Shown here: positions 33,551-43,123 of the stretch, piece by piece
Layout of the letters: each line of letters starts with the position of its first letter
Numbering within the stretch: the first letter of the stretch is position 1
Origin: Opitutales bacterium
GTDB taxonomy: Bacteria > Verrucomicrobiota > Verrucomicrobiia > Opitutales > JAJFLR01
NCBI GenBank assembly: GCA_021772565.1
Contig: JAJFLR010000112.1
Span: 1-48,161, forward strand
Reading direction: 5' to 3'
DNA length: 48,161 nt
Notes under the pieces: model-generated
Seen by the model: the letters and a program-made list of their open reading frames with translations, nothing else
Told to the model about the DNA's origin: nothing
Databases searched by the model: none
Position numbers and translations under genes: made by a program

Positions 33551-33582
33551 AACCCCGTAGATTTAATCTTCGGGGTTTTTTT
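33551..33582 (+). terminator. Rho-independent terminator
   Basis: AACCCCG-T-AGAT at 33551-33562 pairs with ATCT-T-CGGGGTT across a three-base loop, and is followed directly by a run of T to 33582. It ends the solute-binding protein transcript about 45 bases after the stop codon. The strong GC stem stands out from the AT-rich surroundings. Confidence 0.92.
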
Positions 33583-33707
33583 ATTGAATATTGTTTAAAA
33601 AGAAATTTAAATATTATCTCGAATCAGAGTTCATTAAATTGATATAAATGAACTGCGTGATCTGTTTATTACATTAACCATAAACAAATATAATCTAGGT
33701 ATAAAAA

Positions 33708-34160
33708 GTGAAAATTATGATTAAAACATTAACGTTAGTAATTTTATTAATAACGGGTGTATCAATGAATTCTATAAATGCCCACTGTCAGATTCCTTGT
33801 GGAATATATGATGATGATATTCGATTTAAATCTTTGCTGGAAGATGTGGCGACGCTTAGAAAATCTGTAAGTCAAATAATCGAATTATCGGCTTCAAACA
33901 AAATAAACAATAATCAAATAGTAAGATGGGTAATCAATAAAGAAAAACATGCTGACCACATCAGTGATACAATTCAGAAATATTTTTTAGCACAACGGAT
34001 TAAGACTACACATGATAACTATCGAGAAAAATTAGTTATCTCACACAAGATTATTGTTTTATCTATGAAAGTTAAACAATCCTCAGATTTAAAAATTATT
34101 GATGAACTAGAATTGGCAATAACAAATTTCCATAATCTTTACTACAAAAACAATAATTAA
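33708..34160 (+). CDS. sodN: Nickel superoxide dismutase with Sec-type signal peptide
   Basis: The precursor has 150 residues from GTG at 33708 (AGG eight bases upstream supports it); ATG at 33717 is the alternative. After a hydrophobic signal (TLTLVILLITGVSMNSINA), cleavage at Ala25 would expose HCQIPCGIYDDDIRF, the nickel hook of Ni-SOD: His1, Cys2, Pro5, Cys6 and Tyr9 of the consensus HCxxPCGxY. The rest is a four-helix bundle of about 117-125 residues, as in the family. The enzyme dismutates superoxide using Ni. In the usual system the N-terminus is freed by the SodX protease; here a signal peptidase would do it and place the enzyme in the periplasm. Consensus Asp3 is Gln. A TATAAT lies at 33689-33694. 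Confidence 0.88.
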   Translation: MKIMIKTLTLVILLITGVSMNSINAHCQIPCGIYDDDIRFKSLLEDVATLRKSVSQIIELSASNKINNNQIVRWVINKEKHADHISDTIQKYFLAQRIKTTHDNYREKLVISHKIIVLSMKVKQSSDLKIIDELELAITNFHNLYYKNNN

Positions 34161-34739
34161 TTGAATACGATTTTATTCACTATAACGAATAAAAAGCTAC
34201 TAATTATGATTCAATTTTTTTTAAATTCTAATTTTGTGCGCATGAATTCAAAATTGAATTCTCTCAAATTATTGGCTTATTCAATTACATTTTTTATTCG
34301 TTGGGTGTTAGTGTTTATGTTTAAAAGACGCCCCTGTCATCTGTATAACATATATTTATCGAGATGAAATTTCCAAATAATTTGTCTATGATTTTATTGA
34401 GATCTTTGGTTTTGGATTAGAATCAGCAGTTGTTGAAAAAACAACTAGCTCTAACAGTTATCCTGTATACAATCCGGGATAAACCAATTACTTACCAACA
34501 ACTCTCCGGTGAGTTATTACACCGATGTTAGATTTTCGTGGATTGGCCAAAAAGATATAATTAAGGGCAAGTTATAGCACCTGCCATAAGAAATTGGTAG
34601 ATGTCATTTTCAACTCGGTACCGAAATAGATAGAATGTTCTGTATCCATTACGTTTGGTTGTATGTTAAGAAAAAGTCGTTTAGCAATTCGCAAAAATGC
34701 AGTCTGTACTGAGGCTAAAAGCCGACATCTTCCAGAAAA

Positions 34740-34783
34740 GTCATCCCGACTTGTCGGGACATCGCGCTGCTCCTCGCGATGAC
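34740..34783. repeat. REP-like compound palindrome
   Basis: Outer arms GTCATC (34740-34745) and GATGAC (34778-34783) enclose two inner hairpins: TCCCGAC/GTCGGGA with a two-base loop (34744-34759) and ATCGCG/CGCGAT (34761-34780). The cloverleaf-like form and the phrase GCTCCTCGCGATGAC match interspersed repeats at 40866 and 48081 in this window. Confidence 0.65.
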
Positions 34784-34802
34784 AAAGTAGAAACCTAATT
34801 GA

Positions 34803-34842
34803 TATTGCGAGTTCTGCGAAAGCAGATTGTGGCAATCTATCT
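34803..34842. repeat. REP-like repeat copy (ATTGCGAG...GGCAATCTATCT)
   Basis: ATTGCGAG at 34804-34811 and GGCAATCTATCT at 34831-34842 bracket a short variable core (with GCGAAAGCAGATTGT). The same two end phrases recur in inverted orientation at 40866-40905 and at the window's end. Confidence 0.65.
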
Positions 34843-35223
34843 GACTTATGTCTATTGATTGCATACACTGATTTATTTCTGAAATTTCTTATGGCAATCG
34901 CTATAAGTAAACTAAATAACGCGATTTCAATATTAGAAATTGTATGCAATCAATTGCGCAAATGTAGATTCGAGGTTCCTGGCCGGCATCTATCAAATCT
35001 CACGTTTTGCATAGCAGTTCAACTGATCAATTCGTAGAAAATAAATTCATTGTTACAATAGTATTTAATTCCATTAATAAAACAGTCTCTCTCGAACCAA
35101 TTCATAGTTGTAATTGTACAATTATTTTCACAAAAATTGATTTCAATATATTTTAGTTGAAAATTATTTTTTGAGAGCTAACTTCTTACAAATTAATTTA
35201 TAAACCCTTAAACCAAAATAAAA

Positions 35224-35823
35224 ATGATTAAAAACTATTCATCAAAATATTTTGTATTCGTAATATTATTTGCATTCGCAAACTCAACATTTGCAGCTGA
35301 TTTAGCAGATATTGCTAAAGCCCGCCAGCTGATAAATGTCGCAATGAAAGTGATTAAAAAATACAAAAGTAAAGATATTGTCCCAGCACTACCGCAACCA
35401 ATTGATGATAGCTCTGGAAAATTTATTCTACCGTACACTGCTGATGGTGAAGCAACACCGTGGGTAGAAAAAGCACTTAATGCAAAAATTGGTGCTGCTG
35501 TTGGTGCTAAAGCAGGTGGTAAACTATCAGGAATGTTAGGGAAAAAAATTCCAATGGGTGGTTTAATGAGTAAAAAGACAAAAGAAAAAACTACTGCTCT
35601 GGGGGCTGTAACAGCAATAGGAGGATGGGATTTTATAAAAAAATCATCCAATCAATCTTTTAAAAATTTGGCCGATTATGCTGTTTTTATGCACTTAAAT
35701 CATAGCGGCGAAGCCAGCTATAATGAAGCGTTAGCCGCAGCAATGGCGTTGTATCCAAAACTTGAAACATCTTACAAAAGCTCAATAGATAAAGCCTATC
35801 GCGCTGCTAAGAAAAAGAAGTAA
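35224..35823 (+). CDS. Exported protein of unknown function
   Basis: The 199-residue protein has a signal peptide (KYFVFVILFAFANSTFA, cut before ADLADIAKA). The mature chain is Ala/Lys-rich and mostly helical. A small-residue stretch at about residues 87-125 (GAAVGAKAGGKLSGMLGKK) resembles a glycine zipper, which could associate with membranes. The C-terminus is a helix ending in six basic residues, with a segment EASYNEALAAAMALYPKLE. I do not recognise the family; a periplasmic or envelope-associated role is the most that can be said. It stands alone between a repeat-rich gap and the TonB-receptor remnant on the opposite strand. Confidence 0.7.
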   Translation: MIKNYSSKYFVFVILFAFANSTFAADLADIAKARQLINVAMKVIKKYKSKDIVPALPQPIDDSSGKFILPYTADGEATPWVEKALNAKIGAAVGAKAGGKLSGMLGKKIPMGGLMSKKTKEKTTALGAVTAIGGWDFIKKSSNQSFKNLADYAVFMHLNHSGEASYNEALAAAMALYPKLETSYKSSIDKAYRAAKKKK

Positions 35824-35949
35824 TACTAAATAAGTCTTTGCTAAAAGAACCAAGCGGCATCGCATAAACGCGAGCCCTACAATCGAATAAACAGGTTTAC
35901 TGACAGATTTCTTGGTAGGGGAAGAAGCGAATGACTATATTATTAGTGA

Positions 35950-37160
35950 TTACCACTCTCTAGTTAAACCTATTCCAACAGTCAGAGGTTGGTTGACACG
36001 ACCGACAGGATTTGGTGCACTGAATGTAGTTTGATCTACTCTTGAGTAGGCAAAATCCTGATCAAGTAAATTTCCCCTATATATATACAAATTCCATTTA
36101 TCCCATCGATAGCCTACTCTTGCACTGAGCAACAATCGTTCTTCCCACTGCGTTAATTGCTTTTGCCCAATTGAGAATATGTTCCATCTTTCCATGTAAG
36201 AGTTGTTGAACCATAAAACCCATTTTCCGAATTATAGCTTAATCCTAACGCCATATCCCATTTGCACTGATAAAATACCAGATTGTGCCGGATTTTGCTC
36301 TTCAACATCAGCATCAATTTTTCGATCAAAAAATGATCCTCCACCGACATTAGTTACATAAGTAAACGGGGCAGAGTCTGATTCTTCATACGTTGCTAAA
36401 AAATTTTACTTTTAAAGAGTCATCACCTTTAGGTAGCCATAACGATTTGGCTACGATAATGATTCACATCATTACGATACCAATCATCTCTATTGAGCGT
36501 AACATAATCAACTGAACCTTTACTATATTTTCGCTCTATTGTTAATCTTGTAGAAAGTTTATTAACTAAAAGAGGTATGTTTTGTACAAGCCCTAACTCA
36601 TAAGTATCAAACGATGCATATTTAGCACTCACCTAGCCTTCGTTATTATAGGTAGGCTCTGTGTATTGCATAAACAATGAACCGTTTAAAGAATTAGGTC
36701 CATGACTAGTAGATAACGGTCCACGAACTACAGCAATTGAATCAACATCAAAAAGTGTCGGACGAAAATAATGCAGCTTAGCAACGGTTAGAGGAACTTT
36801 GCTTATAAAAACTGTAGCCAATCCATTTGCTTTTTCCAGCGGTGCCGGAGAAACAGAATCATTTCCGACTCCTCTAATTGAAAAAGGAGAGCCAAAATGA
36901 ACACCGGTATATGTATTAGCAAAATGATTGATTATAGAATTAACTTCAGAAGTCGCATCAATTTTTAACTGAGGTTTTGAAATTATACTAACGCTATGCG
37001 GTAAATCATCAATCGGTCTCTCAAGTTTATCGGCATAAACAGAAAACTCTTCTAATTCTACAATATTATTTTGTTCAAAATTTGAACTTTCAGCATATAT
37101 AGAATGTTGAAATAAAACTATAAGAAGAACTAATATTCTGTAACAATTAAATGTTATCAT
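35950..37160 (-). pseudogene. TonB-dependent receptor pseudogene
   Basis: Reading from 37160, there is a signal peptide (ILVLLIVLFQHSIYA) and a plug domain (LPHSVSIISKPQLKIDATSE, GSPFSIRGVGNDS, IAVVRGPLSTSHGPNSLNGS) ending in TEPTYNNEG. An in-frame TAG at 36633-36635 interrupts the protein, and the same frame continues with barrel sequence (SAKYASFDTYELGLVQN). Further stops or frameshifts follow near 36430 and 36195, where pieces appear in other frames (YGSTTLTWKDGTY; NLYIYRGNLLDQDFAYSR and a C-terminal PLTVGIGLTREW). The barrel is also about half the usual length. The gene once encoded an outer-membrane transporter for a siderophore, cobalamin or glycan; it cannot now make a full barrel. The neighbouring porin is intact. 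Confidence 0.88.
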
Positions 37161-37467
37161 GATGAATAGTTCATTTAAGAGATACTTATTATTAAATTCA
37201 TAGAACCAATTGAGAAAATTAATAAAAAATCTAAAAAAGTTATGAGATTCAATTTACAAGTATTCTTACAATCAAAATTTCCAAAATCAAATCAACATAA
37301 AAATTGATTCGTATAATCTATAGATGTATTAAGTTTTCTGAGCTTGGCAAACTGTGTATAATATAGTGCCAAAATATTGGATCACTGCAGGTACTATGTA
37401 ACTGGTGATGACAAAGCGTCCCGGATTGTCATTACTAATAGATGTCTGGAGTTCTAGATTTGGGAAA
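37161..37467. other. Intergenic region, no feature seen
   Basis: These 307 AT-rich bases separate the pseudogene from the porin stop codon. I see no ORF, terminator with a T-run, or repeat shared with other parts of the window; only a weak TGAC/GTCA pair near 37407-37425. Confidence 0.4.
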
Positions 37468-38751
37468 TTAAAACTTTAAATTCAGTTCTACAGTAAAAAT
37501 ATCTTTATCAGCAGGACTTAATGGATCACTACCACCACTGTAATTTGCAAACTTTGAAATAAGAGTTAAGTAACTATTTATCTTATAGGTAGCAACAAAA
37601 TCGATCTCATCACCATAACTCCCAGCTCCATCGGTTTCTGGATCAAACCAATGATAGAAGGCCTTCAAGACCAAGCCATTTCCGATTGGAATAGCACCCC
37701 CTGCACCCACCCAAATATCTTCCAGACCCTGTACGAGTGCTCCTAAACCGTTTAAACTGTTACCGGCAAATGCATCAGCCCATCCATTAAATTTGTGTAG
37801 AGTAGCAAACGGTGTATTGAAACCTCTCACACCATTTCCTTCGAAAACTTCAATACCGCTTCCTATCCATAGTTTTTCCATATGCAGTTTGGCCGCCACA
37901 CGATAATAATCCAGATTAAAATTTACAACCGGTAAATTTTCAGAATTATCTGACTGAGTTGCCCAGCTCACTTCGTATGATGCTTTCACGTTAGCATCAC
38001 TCTCTTTATTATCTCCGGTTATGCGAATTCCAAAAGTGTCATTTGACCAATTAGCCAGTGCAGGGACATTATCATCAACTGCAAAAAAATATCCAAACCC
38101 TGTGATATTTAACCATTGATGGCATTTAACTTTAACGTTAGCAAAATAAATATTAGTATCGACATTTCCTAAAGGATGATCATTGCCAACAATTCGATGC
38201 GCTTTATCTATATATCCAAAAATAAATTTTAAATCATCTATCGGAGTTAAGTGAAATAACAAAGCATCGAATGTTTGCTCATTTTGCCTCCAGCCAACAT
38301 TTCCGATAAAACGAGTATCATCAATTTTTATGCGCTGTCTGCCAAGTTTGCCATAAACTAAATCAGAATTATATGAGACCCATAGACGATTAAGCTCAGT
38401 GTGATTCGGGTCAAGTATAGTTGTATTTCCGACTGGACCATTTAAGCCATTAAAATAATCATCGTCATCAATCGCAGTTATATCTTCTAACTCACTGTAA
38501 AAACGAAATCCAGAAAATTCATTAGATTCATACCCCACACGACTGCGTATGGTATATGCATTGGACTCTTCAGTTAATGTCGTATCTGCTTGTTCCCAAC
38601 GAGCTCTGATATCAAGGCGGATTTTTCCAGCAGGAACAACAGAATTTAATCTTTCTTCCAACGTTTTTTCTTCAGCGTGTATCATTACAAAATCAGCATT
38701 TATAAATAAAAAGCTGATCATAAATAGAATTGTTTTCATTTGTTTTTTCAT
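37468..38751 (-). CDS. Alginate-export-type outer membrane porin
   Basis: Starting at ATG 38751 (an upstream ATG at 38793 would add 14 residues before the signal), the protein has 427 residues. A Sec signal (MKTILFMISFLFINADFVMI, cut near HAEE) is followed by a beta-barrel of alternating strands. Family features include IRLDIRARWEQADT, YTIRSRVGYESNEFSGFRFY, LNRLWVSYNSDLVYGKLGRQ, RIKIDDTRFIGNVGWRQNEQ and a final aromatic strand DIFTVELNLKF ending in phenylalanine, as needed for BAM-mediated insertion. Homologues of the AlgE-like domain pass anionic sugars or act as general porins; the substrate is unknown. It is the only gene on this strand between the pseudogene and the polymerase gene, with which it may be co-expressed. 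Confidence 0.85.
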   Translation of the reverse strand: MKKQMKTILFMISFLFINADFVMIHAEEKTLEERLNSVVPAGKIRLDIRARWEQADTTLTEESNAYTIRSRVGYESNEFSGFRFYSELEDITAIDDDDYFNGLNGPVGNTTILDPNHTELNRLWVSYNSDLVYGKLGRQRIKIDDTRFIGNVGWRQNEQTFDALLFHLTPIDDLKFIFGYIDKAHRIVGNDHPLGNVDTNIYFANVKVKCHQWLNITGFGYFFAVDDNVPALANWSNDTFGIRITGDNKESDANVKASYEVSWATQSDNSENLPVVNFNLDYYRVAAKLHMEKLWIGSGIEVFEGNGVRGFNTPFATLHKFNGWADAFAGNSLNGLGALVQGLEDIWVGAGGAIPIGNGLVLKAFYHWFDPETDGAGSYGDEIDFVATYKINSYLTLISKFANYSGGSDPLSPADKDIFTVELNLKF

Positions 38752-38821
38752 ATTTGTAATTTTTGTATGCATCTGTAGTAATACTTTGCACATTTAAAAA
38801 ACGGAATCAAAGCAATTTTAA

Positions 38822-40183
38822 CTAATCCTCAATGATAAGAAACTCTTTTTTCTTTTTAACCGAGTAAAGTTTAACAACAATACCGATTAATAGCATCCAC
38901 AAAGCGAGGTTCTTAGTCTGTGTTAAAACCCTTTCCAGGTGGCTGTGCAGATAAACTAAAATTAATGAAAAGAAAATTCCGGCAGCAACGGCACCAACTT
39001 GAGTTTTACGAAATTTAAAATATGAGATTAGAGACCACCAGACTGTTGCTGCAATAAATACTATATAAAAAATCAACCCTAGATAGCCGGTCTCAGAGAG
39101 CAATAAATAGTAGTGGCTCTCCACCACACCTTTGGCATAATCTTTATCAACTTTTTGTCCGCGAGCTATATTCCAATCGTCAATTACATCACCATAAGGA
39201 TAAGGATGATTAATTGCTTTGCCAAAATTGTTCCACCCTACTCCCAACGGTTTATCTTTAACCATTGCCAGAGATGCCAAATTCATAACATCGCGAGTTT
39301 CTCCGCTGGCTTCATTACCTTCATCATTAAATCGTGCAACAATTGTATCAACCATCATGCCAACCACGACCAGCCCACCCAATCCCATTAGTGCAACGAT
39401 CGATATTCTTTTAATAGTTATTTTGTCAATAATACTTCCGATGACTACTGCTACAGTTCCCAACGCAAAAACTGCAATTGCCGCACGCGATAAAGCAGAC
39501 AAAACTATGATTGCTCCGCAACAGTAAGTGAATAAGTACAGGATACAATCATTTCTTTTTACTCCAGGTGCCATTGCAGCTGCAAGTATTGGAAATGAAA
39601 TCATATACGTGTAAATCGCCAATGGATTTTGATGTTCAAAAAGTCCCCTTACCTGATAGTATCCATCAATAAATTTCATCTTCATAACTATAATCCATTG
39701 ATAAATTAACATGATGCATGCAGAGCGAAGTATAACTGTTAGTTCTCTTTCAGATCTCAGATAGGAAAATATTGCTGCAGCAATTACCCAACATTTTGTA
39801 AATTTAATTGCGCTCATAAAAACATAATTCAAATTTAGTGCACTTAGTAATGATAAAAAACTAAACCCACAATAGAATAACCATAAAAAAGTTCCTTTGG
39901 GTAATTTTCTCAGTGGATCAGTAGTACTTGTTGCTCTGGCAAATAAAATAGCTAAAGCAACCATCTCCATCATATTAAACTCATAACCTTTAGTGACACC
40001 GCGGTACCACTCGATTGAACCTATCATGAGGACAGTGGTATCAATGTGCAGGCCCATTAAAAAAATTAATAATCCGATAGCAAAATCCTGTAATCGCCGA
40101 TTATCGCGAATGACAAATCCTGCCAACGGAGCCATTAGACAATAGCCTGCAAATATAACGATAAACTTAATGAAATCAATCAA
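38822..40183 (-). CDS. O-antigen/EPS polymerase-ligase family (Wzy/WaaL-like)
   Basis: The 453-residue protein has about 11-12 hydrophobic segments. The large periplasmic loop carries the Wzy_C signature: RDVMNLASLAMVKDKPLGVG followed by WNNFGKAI, and VESHYYLLLSETGYLGLIFY, containing the H and E residues typical of the family. Such proteins polymerise lipid-linked oligosaccharide repeats or join glycans to lipid A or proteins in the inner membrane. Similar proteins accompany exosortase EPS loci, and an exosortase lies 6.4 kb away. Three glycosyltransferases follow on the same strand upstream. The C-terminus ends in a charged KKKKEF stretch. Confidence 0.82.
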   Translation of the reverse strand: MIDFIKFIVIFAGYCLMAPLAGFVIRDNRRLQDFAIGLLIFLMGLHIDTTVLMIGSIEWYRGVTKGYEFNMMEMVALAILFARATSTTDPLRKLPKGTFLWLFYCGFSFLSLLSALNLNYVFMSAIKFTKCWVIAAAIFSYLRSERELTVILRSACIMLIYQWIIVMKMKFIDGYYQVRGLFEHQNPLAIYTYMISFPILAAAMAPGVKRNDCILYLFTYCCGAIIVLSALSRAAIAVFALGTVAVVIGSIIDKITIKRISIVALMGLGGLVVVGMMVDTIVARFNDEGNEASGETRDVMNLASLAMVKDKPLGVGWNNFGKAINHPYPYGDVIDDWNIARGQKVDKDYAKGVVESHYYLLLSETGYLGLIFYIVFIAATVWWSLISYFKFRKTQVGAVAAGIFFSLILVYLHSHLERVLTQTKNLALWMLLIGIVVKLYSVKKKKEFLIIED

Positions 40184-40324
40184 TGCTCAACTTTTTAAAA
40201 TTATTGATATAAAAATATTCCAAGAAATTATTGATCTTAGATGTATTGGTCTGTTATAATAAATTTAAATTTATATCATTAATATATTCATTTAAAAACA
40301 TATAACCGCAAATTAGTTATTCAA

Positions 40325-40807
40325 TTGAAAAATCTGAAATCAAAAATTGAAGAGGTACTCGAGGGTTATATCAGTAAAATAAGCCAAAACAGGATACTAG
40401 GTAAATGTCATCGTATTTTACTCAATACAACTTTAAGCTTATTACTTTTCTTACCACTATTTATTTCACTATTTATTAATTACTATCTAACGGTCCTAAA
40501 AGAAACACCATTATTTTGGTTAAATGTAGGGGGCTATCCGATTTGGCTACGTCATTTTGTAGATATTTTTTATTATCCTTATCTAGTGACTAATTTAATA
40601 TTAGTAATTCTATTTTCAATAATTGTGGTATTAATGTTACTAAAACTCAAACAAGCTGTTAAACCACTAGTAGCATGCTTAAGCTTATCCTGGTTGTTTT
40701 ATGGATTAATATTATTTCAAATGACTGCCAACAATCTGGATAATGTTGCAAAGGGAAATCCTGTTCATTGGCATCCTAGTAAAGACTATATTGTAATGAG
40801 GAAATAA
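40325..40807 (+). CDS. Membrane protein of unknown function
   Basis: The protein of about 160 residues has three hydrophobic segments: about residues 37-58 (LLLFLPLFISLFINYYL), 85-108 (YLVTNLILVILFSIIVVLML) and 118-133 (LVACLSLSWLFYGLILF). The only start in the first 100 codons is a TTG at 40325, so the true start is unsure. A GGYPIWLRHF loop and a C-terminal PVHWHPSKD segment are the only distinctive parts; I know no family. It is on the strand opposite to its neighbours, alone in the EPS region. Confidence 0.5.
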   Translation: MKNLKSKIEEVLEGYISKISQNRILGKCHRILLNTTLSLLLFLPLFISLFINYYLTVLKETPLFWLNVGGYPIWLRHFVDIFYYPYLVTNLILVILFSIIVVLMLLKLKQAVKPLVACLSLSWLFYGLILFQMTANNLDNVAKGNPVHWHPSKDYIVMRK

Positions 40808-40865
40808 GTTGAGTTAATTTGGGGCGATACTAAATAGATAAACGCTAAAATTTTTATTAGTAGTT

Positions 40866-40905
40866 AGATAGATTGCCACGATCACATTTGTGATCTCGCA
40901 ATGAC
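40866..40905. repeat. REP-like repeat copy, inverted orientation
   Basis: AGATAGATTGCC (40866-40877) and CTCGCAATGAC (40895-40905) are the same ends as in the 34803 copy, in reverse. Between them is GATCACA/TGTGATC, a perfect 16-base palindrome core (40880-40895). Confidence 0.7.
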
Positions 40906-41021
40906 AACTTCAGGATGATTACATAAATTGGCACATCATATTCATAATTTCGAAATAACAATCCATTATTGTAAATGATTATTATTTTATATGAGAGTTG
41001 GAGTTTGTTAATTAAAAACGA

Positions 41022-42254
41022 TTAATCCAATAACGCTTGTTTTAAAACTGCTTCAATTTGATCAATAATAATCGGCATATCATATTTTTGTTTTAAATCA
41101 TTGTGTGCAAATTTTGCTAGTGCCCCTCCAAAATCATCACGTTCTAGAAATTGTTGAATCACCTCAGCCAGACTTTCTGAATTGCCAGCTTCAAACTGTA
41201 GACAGTTAACATTGTGTTGAGCCAATTCCAAATCACCGCCATCAGGGCACATAATAACCGGTAAACCGGATGCCATAGCTTCTAATGGCGTCAAGGCAAA
41301 AGGCTCTCCCCAATTGCTGGTGAATAAAAGGGCATCATATTTTGAATAAATATTTTTCATTTCTGAATGAGGGGCAGATGTAAAAATCACAGATTCATGC
41401 AACTGCAAATTCTCCACTTCTTTTTTTAACCTTGATACATATTCTTCATCACCCCTGCCGTAGATATGCAAAACCAAATCTTTTATTCCGATATTCATTA
41501 ATTGTCCCATTGCTCTTACTGCTGTCAATGGATCTTTATCTTCATTTAAGCGCCCTACCCAAATAAATTTCTTCGCAGATGAATATTCAGATTTTATTTT
41601 GAAATGTTCTGCTTCAACACCGCAGTAAATTATATCCGCGTGACTTACATTATAACCTTTATCAGCAGTTAGATCACGCATGAATTGACTACAAAAATAT
41701 ATCTTATCCCACAGAATATTTTTATAGGATTCAATAGGCACCTTTTTTGAAATAATTTTGGAGATACCAAATATTTTCAGAAGTGATCTTAATATATTTC
41801 TAAATGGAGAACCTGAATCATTCCACCATGACAACCAAACATCTGCTTTGAGGCTTCGAGCAATCCAATGATCAGAGACATCATAAACAATTGGGTATTC
41901 TGAATTTTGCAAAGTCAATAATAACGATTTTGAAATTCCACCCATATTCCAAACATGAACAACATCCGGATTAATTTTTTTAAGCTCTGTTTTTAGAACG
42001 TCTTGATTAAAAACTTCTTGTTTATAAAGCTTATGAATAGGCAACCAGGGAAACCCAAAAAATCCGTGTGGCGTCAATAAACGTTTTACCGATGTCTCAT
42101 TTGTAGAAGAAGTATTTTTCTTTGAATATTCAGAGCTGAGTATGTGAACATCATGACCTTTTTCAATTAATCCCTGCATTACCTGATAGCAACGCTCTTC
42201 ATAGCCGCCAATCGAATGTGGAGGATACAGATTAGTAATTGTTAATATTTTCAT
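41022..42254 (-). CDS. Glycosyltransferase family 4
   Basis: The 410-residue protein has a GT-B fold. The N-terminal start MKILTITNLYPPHSIGGYEE has the glycine loop usual for GT4. The C-terminal half has FIWVGRLNEDKDPLTAVRAM and EPFALTPLEAMASGLPVIMC, the E-x7-E nucleotide-sugar binding motif. It is a retaining transferase adding a sugar from an NDP donor to a lipid-linked or oligosaccharide acceptor at the cytoplasmic face. It lies 13 bases from the following GT2 gene on the same strand, implying an operon of three transferases. Donor and acceptor cannot be predicted. Confidence 0.93.
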   Translation of the reverse strand: MKILTITNLYPPHSIGGYEERCYQVMQGLIEKGHDVHILSSEYSKKNTSSTNETSVKRLLTPHGFFGFPWLPIHKLYKQEVFNQDVLKTELKKINPDVVHVWNMGGISKSLLLTLQNSEYPIVYDVSDHWIARSLKADVWLSWWNDSGSPFRNILRSLLKIFGISKIISKKVPIESYKNILWDKIYFCSQFMRDLTADKGYNVSHADIIYCGVEAEHFKIKSEYSSAKKFIWVGRLNEDKDPLTAVRAMGQLMNIGIKDLVLHIYGRGDEEYVSRLKKEVENLQLHESVIFTSAPHSEMKNIYSKYDALLFTSNWGEPFALTPLEAMASGLPVIMCPDGGDLELAQHNVNCLQFEAGNSESLAEVIQQFLERDDFGGALAKFAHNDLKQKYDMPIIIDQIEAVLKQALLD

Positions 42255-42267
42255 ATTGGATTAGTCA

Positions 42268-43110
42268 TTAAGACGAAATATTATAGAGAAATCTCCATGA
42301 TAAAAAAGCAACTATACGAACATGATTCAATCGAATTTCCATAAGTATATCATGACGATTCAAATTATCTGGAAATAAAAATTTACCGTATAACGAGAAT
42401 AAATTTTTGATTATTCCCGGTAATCCCAACCATACAAATTTTATTTTATATTTTTTAGCAATTTGCCTGACAATGCAATTGCGCCTGAAAATACGATCGT
42501 TGCGGTTTCTAACATAATCAAATTCAAAATCCATTCGTTTACAGATTCCTCCATTTTTAATATGAAAGAGTGCCCAATCATAGTCTTCAGTACCATTGAA
42601 TTCCTCATTGAATTGATATTGCAGCCAATATGAACGTTTAAACATACCAATACTATTAGAATATATTGAGCCGATTTTAATGCCTTTTTCTTTTATTTCA
42701 TCCCAGTTAATTGAATCTGTATAGTAAGTATCAGCATCCCATTTACAACTGACACAAAATTCTTTTTCATCATTCAAAGAATCCCTGTAACGTTCAATAA
42801 CATTAGGCTCTCGCATAACGGTATGAGAACTTAATATTAAAATTAAATCGCAATTACAGTTGCGCACACCAAAATTGAGGACTTTTGCATGATGGTAAGT
42901 TTCTTTCCATGATATTATTTCCACACCCTGTTTTTTTAGTATATCTGTAGAACTATCACTACTATCGTTATTAATTGCTAAAATTTTATCTGGTTTTACA
43001 GATTGTGACTGAATCGCATTAAGCACGTCAGGTAATGTTTTTTCAGAATCTTTATATCTGATAATAACGCCAATGGTTGGTTTTTTTGATTCTGGTTCTG
43101 TACTACTCAT
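42268..43110 (-). CDS. Glycosyltransferase family 2
   Basis: The 280-residue protein begins, after a short charged stretch, with PTIGVIIRYKDSEKTLPDVL, the GT2 nucleotide-binding strand. It has ILAINNDSSDSSTDILKKQG and an NGTEDYDWALFHIKNGG segment, in which E-D is the usual acceptor/catalytic motif. The first DxD-type motif is weak (ILILSSHTVM in place of an A-D). C-terminal hydrophobic stretches (WLGLPGIIKNLFSLYGKFLF) suggest membrane association. It lies 13 bases from each of the neighbouring transferases, so it is part of the same transcript. Confidence 0.88.
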   Translation of the reverse strand: MSSTEPESKKPTIGVIIRYKDSEKTLPDVLNAIQSQSVKPDKILAINNDSSDSSTDILKKQGVEIISWKETYHHAKVLNFGVRNCNCDLILILSSHTVMREPNVIERYRDSLNDEKEFCVSCKWDADTYYTDSINWDEIKEKGIKIGSIYSNSIGMFKRSYWLQYQFNEEFNGTEDYDWALFHIKNGGICKRMDFEFDYVRNRNDRIFRRNCIVRQIAKKYKIKFVWLGLPGIIKNLFSLYGKFLFPDNLNRHDILMEIRLNHVRIVAFLSWRFLYNISS

Positions 43111-43123
43111 TTAAAATTATTCT

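Larger units (their letters stand above)
34161..35223. other. Intergenic region with REP-like repeats
   Basis: More than 1 kb holds no gene I can support; ORFs at 34161-34367 and antisense around 34572-34949 show no domain, and the latter runs through repeats. An AGTTGTT/AACAACT hairpin lies near 34430-34449, and two REP-like elements are annotated at 34740 and 34803. The final 180 bases before 35224 are AT-rich and should hold the promoter of the next gene. Confidence 0.5.

Noticed and set aside
34161-34367. 68-codon ORF directly after the Ni-SOD gene, considered as a SodX-like partner
   Set aside because: No signal-peptidase-like motif, non-ATG start, and composition of AT-rich noncoding DNA.
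34572-34949. 125-codon antisense ORF
   Set aside because: It runs through two REP-like repeats and has no protein-like pattern of its own.
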